Positions 1 through 5,768 of a DNA stretch of 8,239 bases are shown piece after piece. The stretch spans positions 1 through 8,239 of the forward strand of contig JAUWSP010000101.1 in NCBI GenBank assembly GCA_030610025.1, in the 5' to 3' direction. The stretch comes from Acidobacteriota bacterium (GTDB lineage: Bacteria; Acidobacteriota; Thermoanaerobaculia; Multivoradales; JAHEKO01). Both the position numbers and the translations under genes were made by a program. The stretch's first letter is position 1. Each line of letters begins with the position of its first letter. The notes below the pieces were generated by a model. It made no database searches. It saw only the letters and a list, made by a program, of their open reading frames with translations, and was not told the origin of the DNA.

Positions 1-777
1 GAGGATGAATCCGCTTTCCTCATCTTCAGAGTACCCGTAGGCCCGATGCGGAATCTCCGGGTCGCGTTCGTCGAAGACCAACGTGTTCTTCATGCCGAGC
101 GGCTCGAAGACCCTCTCTGCCATGAACTCACTGAAAGAGCCGCCAGTGGCTCGGGCAACGATCGCGGCGATCATCTCGTAGCCGGGGTTGCTGTACTCCC
201 ACCGTTCACCGGGAGCAAAAAGAGGCTCCCCCCAGTCCGAGAAGAACTTCACGGCATCCTCGTTGGTCGGCCAGTCTTCGCCGGTGGCAGCTGTCAGCGC
301 CTCGTAGTAGTCCGGCAGACCACCCGTGTGCTGCAATAGCTGCCGAATCGTGATCTCCTTGCCGATTCGCGAAAGCTCCGGGAGGTAGTCCGTGATGGGA
401 TCGTCGTAGTCCAGGACTCCATCCTCGACCAGCAGCATGATGGCCATGCCGGCAAACTGCTTCGAGACGGAGGCCAGGCGGAACTGTGACTGGGGCTCGA
501 TCGGAGCTCCGGTCTCCAGGTCAGCCAGACCGAACCCATCCATGAAGACGGTCTGGCCCTGGCTCACCACCGCCACTGCGACGCCTGGAGCCTCACCCTC
601 GTCGGATTGGGTGAAGAGAGCCTCGATGGCGGCAGTTGGTATCTCTTTTGCGGCCTCACCGGTTTTCTTGGGTTGGCAGGCTGACAACGAGACCCAACCC
701 AGGCACAGCACGACGGCGGCTATCGACCAGAGCAGATGTCGGTGAGGTTTCAAAGTACCGTTCGAAGATCGATTCAT
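1..777 (-). CDS. Beta-lactamase-fold serine hydrolase, predicted lipoprotein (C-terminus cut off by window edge)
   Basis: 259 codons are visible from an ATG at 777 and the frame is still open at base 1. Residues 1-34 form a lipoprotein signal: basic start (KPHRH), hydrophobic stretch 15-33, lipobox LSAC with Cys34. The mature domain has the active-site motif SVSK at 103-106 (SxxK: nucleophile Ser103, Lys106), HTGGLPDY at 150-157, and YSN at 195-197 (the YxN motif). These are hallmarks of the class C beta-lactamase/DD-peptidase/esterase superfamily (Pfam Beta-lactamase). The third motif (K/H-x-G) would lie beyond the edge. Expected location is membrane-anchored on the periplasmic side. Members include D-aminopeptidases, esterases and penicillin-binding-like proteins; most are not resistance enzymes and the substrate cannot be told here. 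It is the third gene of a leftward group, 40 bp after the M20 gene. A strong ribosome binding site fixes the start. Confidence 0.9.
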   Translation of the reverse strand, partial: MNRSSNGTLKPHRHLLWSIAAVVLCLGWVSLSACQPKKTGEAAKEIPTAAIEALFTQSDEGEAPGVAVAVVSQGQTVFMDGFGLADLETGAPIEPQSQFRLASVSKQFAGMAIMLLVEDGVLDYDDPITDYLPELSRIGKEITIRQLLQHTGGLPDYYEALTAATGEDWPTNEDAVKFFSDWGEPLFAPGERWEYSNPGYEMIAAIVARATGGSFSEFMAERVFEPLGMKNTLVFDERDPEIPHRAYGYSEDEESGFIL

Positions 778-781
778 GGTT

Positions 782-789
782 CCCTCCTC
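782..789 (-). promoter_or_regulatory. Strong Shine-Dalgarno for the serine hydrolase lipoprotein gene
   Basis: Read on the minus strand, GAGGAGGG is followed by AACC and then the ATG at 777. The match to the anti-SD is nearly ideal, with a short 4-nt gap from the end of the motif. It decides the start codon and places the lipoprotein signal correctly at the N-terminus. Confidence 0.75.
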
Positions 790-790
790 G

Positions 791-811
791 AATCAAGATT
801 TACCGTACGGT
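791..811. repeat. Two adjacent short palindromes in the 40-bp spacer upstream of the lipoprotein gene
   Basis: ACCGTACGGT at 802-811 is a perfect 10-bp palindrome. Directly beside it, AATCAAGATT at 791-800 is an inverted repeat of AATC/GATT around AA. They fill most of the gap between the M20 stop (818) and the ribosome binding site. This could be a regulator site giving the third gene its own control, or chance; nothing else supports a promoter here. Confidence 0.25.
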
Positions 812-817
812 TGATGA

Positions 818-2095
818 TCACAACTCCGTTTGTTCTGTCTGGGCAGCGCCACAGTATCGCAGGGCAGTCAGGGCCAGGGCTCGGGTAGCGAGCAGGAGAT
901 CGTCCAGCGGCACGAATTCGTCCGGACGATGGGACTGTCGCACATCTCCCGGTCCGAACAGGATTGTGGGGATCCCGCCTTCATTGACGAGAAGCCTCAT
1001 GTCGGCGCCATAGGGGACACCTTCCACTGAAGGCCTCTTGCCGGTGAGCTCCTGCATGGCCTCGGCGACACTCTCGAGAATGGCGTGATCTCTTGGCGTC
1101 TCGGCTGGAGCGAACTGACCGCCCCACCATTCGACTTCTGGCGGATGCTCGGCGAGCCACGGATCCTCGCCGGCTATCTGAATCACGGCCTTCTCGAACT
1201 GTGTCCGTGCCGAATCGAGATCTTCATCCAGCTGGACTCCGTAGCGGCCTTCGCATACCAGTCGCTCGGGTACCGTCGAGGCCCAGTCACCTGCCGCGAC
1301 GGTCCCGATGGAGATGGGGTAGGGGAGGGCATAGCTGGCAAAGAGGGGGTCGCTACAGTTCGCGTTGCGCCTCTGCTCGAATGAGCGGAGACCGGCGAAG
1401 ATCGGCTGGAACTTTTCGATGGCGCTGACGCCCTCGTCCCGTACACAGCCGTGGGCTGACAGCCCGTTCACGGTCAACCTGAAATTCAGGGCCCCTGCCT
1501 GGGCGGGAATCACTGCCAGCCGTGTCGGTTCCATGAGGATCGCCGCATCGGCCCGGTAGCCACGCAGCAGGGTTGCGAGCGTTCCGATTCCACCATCCTC
1601 TTCGCCGATCACGCTTTCGACGGTCAGCTTCCCGTTGAGTCCGATGCCGGCATCCAGCAGTGCCTTGGCCGCATAGATCCCACAACAGAGTCCGCCCTTC
1701 ATGTCGACGGCACCCCGTCCGTACAGCCGATTGGAAGTCAGGGTGCTCTGCCAGGGCGGGTAGGTCCAGTTGGCCGGGTCGCCGGCCGGCACGACATCCA
1801 CGTGACCGTTGAAGATCAGGTCGTGACCAGCACCAGGGCCGCCGAGGCTACCGACCACGCCAAGACCATGCTCTCGATGGACTTCCTGGAAGCAAGCGGG
1901 ATGTTCCTGCAACTGCTCGAAGTCGAGCTCCCAGGTGTCGACTTCCAGGCCGCAAGCCTCCATGTGTCGAGCCACCGCTTCTTGAGCCGCCGATTCCCGG
2001 CCGTCACAACTCGGGATGGCGATCAAGCGCTCCAGGAAGCTCAGTAAGCCCTCGAAGTCGATGGCGTCCAGGACCTGTCTTTCGAGGGAGTTCAC
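818..2095 (-). CDS. M20-family ArgE/DapE-type zinc-dependent deacylase/peptidase
   Basis: 425 residues, starting at GTG (2095), the most upstream possible start because the preceding in-frame stop is that of the neighbouring gene. Motifs in order match the M20 di-zinc hydrolases: GHVDVVPAGD at 97-106 (ligand His98, Asp100), YGRGAVDMKGG at 125-135 (bridging Asp131), IGEEDGG at 163-169 (general base Glu165, ligand Glu166), MEPT at 188-191 (ligand Glu189) and HRPDEFV at 389-395 (ligand His389). The lid/dimerisation domain lies between about 195 and 310. No signal peptide, so cytoplasmic. The family removes acyl groups from N-acyl amino acids (acetylornithine, acetylcitrulline, succinyl-diaminopimelate) or cleaves small peptides; the exact substrate is not readable. 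It lies 27 bp downstream of a guanidino-hydrolase-like gene, which favours an N-acyl amino acid substrate (inference). All metal ligands are present, so it is probably active. Confidence 0.92.
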   Translation of the reverse strand: MNSLERQVLDAIDFEGLLSFLERLIAIPSCDGRESAAQEAVARHMEACGLEVDTWELDFEQLQEHPACFQEVHREHGLGVVGSLGGPGAGHDLIFNGHVDVVPAGDPANWTYPPWQSTLTSNRLYGRGAVDMKGGLCCGIYAAKALLDAGIGLNGKLTVESVIGEEDGGIGTLATLLRGYRADAAILMEPTRLAVIPAQAGALNFRLTVNGLSAHGCVRDEGVSAIEKFQPIFAGLRSFEQRRNANCSDPLFASYALPYPISIGTVAAGDWASTVPERLVCEGRYGVQLDEDLDSARTQFEKAVIQIAGEDPWLAEHPPEVEWWGGQFAPAETPRDHAILESVAEAMQELTGKRPSVEGVPYGADMRLLVNEGGIPTILFGPGDVRQSHRPDEFVPLDDLLLATRALALTALRYCGAAQTEQTEL

Positions 2096-2121
2096 GGCGA
2101 GCTCGGACTTCCCAAGGCCGG

Positions 2122-2133
2122 GTCAAGCTTGAC
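2122..2133. repeat. 12-bp perfect palindrome over the amidinohydrolase stop codon
   Basis: GTCAAGCTTGAC reads the same on both strands and contains the TGA stop of the upstream gene. A 10-bp direct repeat, GGCCGGGTCA, occurs at 2116-2125 and again at 2142-2151, the first copy also covering the stop. There is no loop, so it is not a terminator hairpin; significance is uncertain. Confidence 0.3.
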
Positions 2134-2992
2134 GAAGGAGGGGCCGGGTCAGACAGGTCGGCCCTCCTTCGCACTTCAAGGAGATCTCGTTGCCCTGATA
2201 GGAAGAGACGCGACAGCCGGCATCTTCGAGCCGGCGGCGAGTCACTGGGTTGCCCTCCAGGACCAGACAGTTTCTTGGCCCTAGAGCCAGGACGTTGGTG
2301 CCCATCGTCTCGAACTCCTCCTCGGGCACGACGACGAGCTCGAACCCTCTCGCTATCAACTCCTGCCAGAACGGAACCGGCATGAGAGGCGGATACGCCA
2401 CGGCCAGATCGTGGTCGACGATGCTGATGAGAGACAGCAGATGCAGACAGGCTTCGGGGCCGGTGAAGTACGGCAGCTCGAAGGCCAGCACCTCGACGCC
2501 CAGGGGCTCGAGACCGGTTCTCAGCTGGCGCAGCCCCTCGGGGTTGGTGCGGAATCCGATTCCGACCGCCAGGGTGTGATCATCGAGCCAGAGCAGGTCA
2601 CCACCTTCGGCTCGAGCTTCGCCTTCGAGGCTGAACAGCGTCGGGATGCCGAGCTCCTGGAGGCGCAGGGACAGGGCCTCCTCTTCGCCTCGCCGCAGGT
2701 CCTTGCCCATGCTGAGAACCACGGCACCCTTGTCCGTGAGCAGGGTCGGATCGAACACATAGATGGCATCGGCTCGATCCAGCTGAAGCGCCTCGTGATA
2801 GATCACCTCGACGCCTGACTGGCGTAGCGTCTCCGCCATGGAGTCGTGTTCTTCGTGGGCGGCTTCCAGATCTGGGCTGCCCGCGTAGTGCCAGCGCTCG
2901 GGGTCCTCGACGGCGAAGACCTCGTCCGGGCGCTTGACCAGAACCCGTCGCAGCGGCTGAAACATGTTCTGTCCACCGAAGGCTGTGGCCAT
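2123..2992 (-). CDS. DDAH/arginine deiminase-like guanidino-modifying hydrolase (amidinotransferase superfamily)
   Basis: 289 residues, cytoplasmic. The pattern of the pentein-fold guanidino-modifying enzymes is visible: FDPTLLTDKGAVVLSMGK at 80-97 (substrate-binding Asp81), EGGD at 129-132 (acidic active-site residues), CLHL at 182-185 (catalytic His184), and GGPTCLTRPL at 276-285 near the C-terminus (nucleophile Cys280). Enzymes with this Cys/His/acid set attack the guanidinium carbon through a thiouronium intermediate. They release ammonia or an amine (arginine deiminase, dimethylarginine dimethylaminohydrolase, arginine dihydrolase) or transfer the amidino group. Length of about 290 fits the short DDAH-like branch. 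Which guanidino compound it uses is unknown; database labels of this kind are loose. Start is ATG 2992, with GGGGGGAG 10 nt upstream; an internal ATG at 2965 (Met10, just before FQPLRRVLV, preceded by GGTGG) is a reasonable alternative. First gene of the leftward operon. Confidence 0.85.
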   Translation of the reverse strand: MATAFGGQNMFQPLRRVLVKRPDEVFAVEDPERWHYAGSPDLEAAHEEHDSMAETLRQSGVEVIYHEALQLDRADAIYVFDPTLLTDKGAVVLSMGKDLRRGEEEALSLRLQELGIPTLFSLEGEARAEGGDLLWLDDHTLAVGIGFRTNPEGLRQLRTGLEPLGVEVLAFELPYFTGPEACLHLLSLISIVDHDLAVAYPPLMPVPFWQELIARGFELVVVPEEEFETMGTNVLALGPRNCLVLEGNPVTRRRLEDAGCRVSSYQGNEISLKCEGGPTCLTRPLLRQA

Positions 2993-3091
2993 CTCTGAAG
3001 ATCTCCCCCCTTGAACGACCTCGCAGGAGATGCAAGTCTACAAGAACTGCGCTGGACCTCAGCGCAGGATGCGTAGCTCGTAGCCGGTGAC
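2993..3091. promoter_or_regulatory. Divergent intergenic region between the amidinohydrolase and homoserine dehydrogenase genes
   Basis: This 99-bp stretch must hold the start signals of both divergent gene sets unless one is transcribed from elsewhere. For the leftward gene, a G-rich SD (GGGGGGAG on the minus strand, 3003-3010) is clear. For the rightward gene only a weak GGTGA lies just before the ATG at 3092. No convincing sigma-70 type -35/-10 pair was found on either strand: TTGAAC at 3011-3016 has no good partner, and TAGACT on the minus strand (3035-3040) is only a partial -10. The main structural signal is the inverted repeat listed separately. Confidence 0.5.
3047..3067. promoter_or_regulatory. 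Perfect 8-bp inverted repeat, candidate operator
   Basis: CTGCGCTG (3047-3054), a 5-bp centre GACCT, then CAGCGCAG (3060-3067): both arms match perfectly, 21 bp in all. It is the only long dyad in the divergent region, ending 24 bp before the homoserine dehydrogenase start and lying 54 bp from the amidinohydrolase start. Size and position fit a site for a dimeric repressor or activator. A transcript hairpin in the homoserine dehydrogenase leader is the alternative. No regulator gene is in the window. Confidence 0.4.
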
Positions 3092-4189
3092 ATGAAGGCG
3101 GCGGGTAGATTGGACAGCAGTCGAAAAGCTCCGTTGAGGGTTCTGCTCCTGGGTTGTGGCAACGTCGGGCGGGGGCTGGTTCGCGTGCTGACAGTCGAGA
3201 GAGATCGATACCCGGGTCTGGAAGGACTGGACATCCAGATTGTCGGCATCACCACGGGGACCCGGGGCGCGGTGGCCAGAGAGTCGGGAGTCGATCTCGT
3301 GCGGGCCCTTTCGGAGCTCGAGGGTGGTGGCCGCTTCTCGAAGCAGAACCCTGATCGGGTAGAGCTGACCAGTCTTGAAGCTGTCCAGGAGCTCGACTAT
3401 GACGCTCTCGTGGAGCTGACGCCCTTGTCCATCGCGAACCGGGGCGAGCCTGCCATCTCTCACATTCGGAGTGCCCTGGAGCGATCGCGGCATGTGGTCA
3501 CGGCCAACAAGGGGCCGTTTGCCTACGTCTACCGGGATCTGATGAATTTGGCCGACTCCCGCGGGGTACGGTTGCTTCACGAGTCCACAGTCATGGATGG
3601 AGCGCCGGTCCTGAACTTGGCCCGCCACACGTTGAAAGGTTGCCGAATTCAGGCATTGGAGGGAATCCTGAACTCCACGACGAACTATGTGCTGTCGCGC
3701 ATGGAGGAGGGGCTCTCAATGCAGGAAGCGGTCGAGCTGGCTCAGCTGCAAGGCTATGCGGAGGCCGATCCGACACTCGACCTGGAGGGTTGGGATGCCA
3801 CAGTGAAGATCTGCGTGCTGGCCAATGCCTTCATGGGGGCGGACCTCGATCCGTCGAAGGTCGATCGTCAGGGTATCGAAAAGGTGACCGCCGAAGACCT
3901 GCGGGAGGTTGGTGCACGAGGGGACAGGCTCAAGCTGATCTGCCGGGCGTGGCGCCACGAGGGACAGGTGTCGGCGAAAGTGGCCGTCGAGACCGTTCCG
4001 GCAGGCCATCCGCTGTGGGCGGTCTCTGGAACTGGAGCCGCCTTGCGAATCACCACCGATCTGATGGCCCCGATCGTGGTGGTACAGGACAACCCCGGAG
4101 TCAAGGACACCGTTTACGGAGTGGTGGGTGATCTCATCACAGTAGCCGAACGAAAATTCGAAACCGAAAATGACGGGAGACTGAAATGA
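3092..4189 (+). CDS. hom: Homoserine dehydrogenase, short form without ACT domain
   Basis: 365 residues. Catalyses NAD(P)-dependent interconversion of aspartate 4-semialdehyde and homoserine, the branch step towards threonine and methionine. Seen: Rossmann motif GCGNVG at 21-26 after beta-strand VLLL; TANKGP at 137-142 (Lys140 equals the conserved active-site lysine of the family); GILNSTTNYVLSRMEEG at 191-207 (family signature); and YAEADPTLDLEGWDATVK at 222-239, which keeps Glu224, Asp230, Asp235 and Lys239, the conserved substrate and proton-transfer positions. The protein ends soon after the catalytic domain. The C-terminal ACT domain of the usual 430-residue bacterial enzyme, which gives threonine feedback, is absent, as in short archaeal/fungal-type forms. 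ATG 3092 is the first usable start; an in-frame TAG lies at 3074. Its stop overlaps the aminotransferase start (ATGA), so the two are translationally coupled. A dedicated catabolic or biosynthetic role rather than the housekeeping one is possible (inference). Confidence 0.9.
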   Translation: MKAAGRLDSSRKAPLRVLLLGCGNVGRGLVRVLTVERDRYPGLEGLDIQIVGITTGTRGAVARESGVDLVRALSELEGGGRFSKQNPDRVELTSLEAVQELDYDALVELTPLSIANRGEPAISHIRSALERSRHVVTANKGPFAYVYRDLMNLADSRGVRLLHESTVMDGAPVLNLARHTLKGCRIQALEGILNSTTNYVLSRMEEGLSMQEAVELAQLQGYAEADPTLDLEGWDATVKICVLANAFMGADLDPSKVDRQGIEKVTAEDLREVGARGDRLKLICRAWRHEGQVSAKVAVETVPAGHPLWAVSGTGAALRITTDLMAPIVVVQDNPGVKDTVYGVVGDLITVAERKFETENDGRLK

Positions 4190-5292
4190 AGATCGAAGTC
4201 TTCGAGATGGAGCGCATGCAGTCGACCTGGGAGAACGTCGTCGAGTACGACCTGAGCGAGAGCGGTGTCCTTCCGGTCTCACTCGGTGAGCTGGTCGAGA
4301 TGGGGTTCGATCTCGATTGGGCATTGAGCACCCCGCTGACCTACAGCCAGGGCAACGGAACTCCCGAGCTGCGAGAGGCCTTGACGAAGCTCTACCCAGG
4401 GGCTGGGATCGACGACATCGAGGTGACCAACGGGACCTCGGAGGCCAATTTCATGGTTTCCCTGAGCCTTCTGAAGGAAGCCGACGAGTTTGCGCTCGAA
4501 GTTCCCAACTACATGCAACTCTGGGGTGTGCCGCGAAGTCTCGGTGCCAAGGTCAACAAATTCCATTTGCGGCAGGACAACGACTGGGAGCCCGACTGGG
4601 AAGAGTTCGAGCAGGCGGTCAATCCCAGGACCCGTCTCGTCTATCTGTCCAATCCCAACAATCCCACGGGGTCGGTGCTGTCCCGCCAGGCCATGGAGCG
4701 GATCGTGGCCCGGTGCGAGGAGATGGAGGCCTACCTGATTGCTGACGAGGTGTATCTGGGTGCCGAGATCCACCGTGAGCGAACGCCGAGCTTCTGGGGG
4801 ATGAGCGACAGGGTGATCGTCACCAGCGGGCTCTCCAAGGCCTACGGAATTCCAGGAGTCCGCATCGGCTGGATCGTCGGTCCGCCGGAGATCGTCCAGG
4901 AGTGTTGGACCCAGCACGACTCCCTGACCATCTGCCCCAACAAGCTCTCCGACGCCATCGCCCGCATTGCGGTCGAGGAAGAGAATCGGGAGGCTCTCTA
5001 TAGCCGGGGAAGGGCCCTACTGCAGGAAAACCTGAAGATCACGGAGGATTGGGTGAGCGGACTGGGTGAGGGATTCTCCTTTCGGGCTCCGGAAGCCGGG
5101 GCTATTTGTTTCATGCGCTATCCAGGCGACTATCCCAGTGTCGAGCTCTGTGAGCGGATTCGCGATCGCCAGAGCACCCTTATCGTGCCGGGCAGTCAGC
5201 TGGGAATGGAAGGTTTTCTGCGCATCTGGCTGGGAGCCAGGCCCGAGTACCTGAAGGAAGGCCTGCGAAGGGTACAGATCGAGCTGGCATGA
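4186..5292 (+). CDS. Fold-type I PLP-dependent aminotransferase (class I/II)
   Basis: 368 residues, cytoplasmic. Classical aspartate aminotransferase-superfamily landmarks: YSQGNGTPELREAL at 53-66 (substrate-binding region), NGTSEAN at 82-88 (phosphate loop), Tyr109 (ring stacking position), NPNNPTG at 156-162, ADEVY at 186-190 (Asp187 pairs with the pyridine nitrogen, Tyr190 with O3'), SGLSKAYGIPGVRIGW at 214-229 (Schiff-base Lys218, phosphate-binding Arg226), and FLRIW at 344-348 (Arg346, alpha-carboxylate). It should move amino groups between an amino acid and a 2-oxo acid, or run a related PLP reaction. The N-terminus (YDLSESGV at 21-28) resembles a branch that includes capreomycidine synthase-like proteins, so a non-transaminase reaction is not excluded; this placement is from memory and weak. 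SD GGGAG lies 6 nt before the ATG; the 4-nt overlap with hom suggests they act in one pathway. Confidence 0.9.
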   Translation: MKIEVFEMERMQSTWENVVEYDLSESGVLPVSLGELVEMGFDLDWALSTPLTYSQGNGTPELREALTKLYPGAGIDDIEVTNGTSEANFMVSLSLLKEADEFALEVPNYMQLWGVPRSLGAKVNKFHLRQDNDWEPDWEEFEQAVNPRTRLVYLSNPNNPTGSVLSRQAMERIVARCEEMEAYLIADEVYLGAEIHRERTPSFWGMSDRVIVTSGLSKAYGIPGVRIGWIVGPPEIVQECWTQHDSLTICPNKLSDAIARIAVEEENREALYSRGRALLQENLKITEDWVSGLGEGFSFRAPEAGAICFMRYPGDYPSVELCERIRDRQSTLIVPGSQLGMEGFLRIWLGARPEYLKEGLRRVQIELA

Positions 5293-5334
5293 CGCGGGCT
5301 TGAGGGCTTGGGGGGCCGTGAGGCAGTGGGGCAG
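5293..5334. repeat. Degenerate G-rich 8-bp tandem repeat in the spacer between the two rightward gene groups
   Basis: Directly after the aminotransferase stop come CGCGGGCT, TGAGGGCT, a 10-nt variant TGGGGGGCCG, TGAGGCAG and TGGGGCAG. The last two differ at one base. The 10-mer TGAGGGCTTG (5301-5310) recurs after the last gene at 8199-8208. The rest of the 89-bp spacer holds TACAAT (5352-5357), which looks like a -10 but has no -35 partner, and a GAGAGAG purine run serving as SD for the next gene. No terminator hairpin with a T-run was seen. Confidence 0.45.
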
Positions 5335-5381
5335 CGACACCAGCGCGCTGCTACAATCGGTCAACCGGTGAGAGAGACGTG

Positions 5382-5768
5382 ATGGGCGAGTCCAGCAGCG
5401 ACAGGGCCGACAACGAGGTCGTGCAGCGCCTGCGGGAGGGCATGGAGCGCCGCCGTTCCCAGCTGGCTGGCCAGAGCTCGGACCTGGGCGGCACGGGTCT
5501 TCACGAGCTCGAGAGCAGCCAGTTCTTGGAAGAACCGCCTGCGATCTCTGCAAGACCTGCCATTGGCGGCTTGATTGTCGGGTCGCGCAAGCTCGTCCGC
5601 CACCTCTTCCTGAAGTGGTACACCGTGCCTCTTCTGCGGCAGCAGAACAGCTTCAATCGCAATGCCACCCTGAGCTTTCGGGACGTCGTCCAGAGAAATC
5701 GTAGGCTCCAGCAGGATCTCGACGAGCTGCAGCGTCGGGTGGATGCGTTGGAGCGAGAACGCGAGTGA
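5382..5768 (+). CDS. Small protein with amphipathic/hydrophobic helix and C-terminal coiled coil, first of the glycosyltransferase group
   Basis: 128 residues from ATG 5382; a GTG immediately before (5379) is an equally possible start. No enzyme motif. Residues 1-55 are polar and probably disordered. Residues 59-92 (PAIGGLIVGSRKLVRHLFLKW... to FN) form a hydrophobic-basic segment too short and charged for a clear transmembrane span, better suited to lying on the membrane surface. Residues 100-128 show a clean heptad: Leu109, Leu116, Leu123 spaced by seven and Leu113, Val120 between, so a coiled coil. From memory, a similar segment (short hydrophobic-basic helix, then 'QN.FN', then coiled coil) precedes the catalytic domain in some polysaccharide-cluster methyltransferases and glycosyltransferases. 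Here it stands alone. Its stop overlaps the glycosyltransferase start by 1 nt (TGATG), so a partner or membrane-docking role for that enzyme is likely (inference). Function unknown. Confidence 0.8.
   Translation: MGESSSDRADNEVVQRLREGMERRRSQLAGQSSDLGGTGLHELESSQFLEEPPAISARPAIGGLIVGSRKLVRHLFLKWYTVPLLRQQNSFNRNATLSFRDVVQRNRRLQQDLDELQRRVDALERERE

Noticed and set aside
46..745. Plus-strand open frames opposite the serine hydrolase
   Set aside because: Low-complexity translations without motifs; the minus strand carries a lipobox, SxxK, YxN and a strong ribosome binding site in one frame.
1..777. Antibiotic-resistance beta-lactamase
   Set aside because: The SxxK and YxN motifs are shared by a very broad superfamily of esterases and peptidases; the lipoprotein form and low specific similarity give no support for a resistance role.
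797..823. Possible minus-strand promoter (TTGTGA at 823-818, TAAATC at 802-797)
   Set aside because: The spacing is only 15 bp and the -10 matches poorly; not enough to call a promoter.
2123..2992. Calling the gene arginine deiminase (arcA) or DDAH outright
   Set aside because: The catalytic triad pattern is clear, but the length and binding residues do not fix the substrate, and no arcB/arcC or arginine pathway partners are in the window.
3716..4917. Minus-strand open frames of about 200 codons at 3716-4324 and 4279-4917
   Set aside because: They lie antisense to hom and the aminotransferase, have no family motifs, and cross the junction of two well-supported genes.
5352..5357. TACAAT resembling a -10 box before the small coiled-coil protein gene
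   Set aside because: No -35-like hexamer at 16-18 bp upstream; the region there is the G-rich repeat. Left as a remark only.
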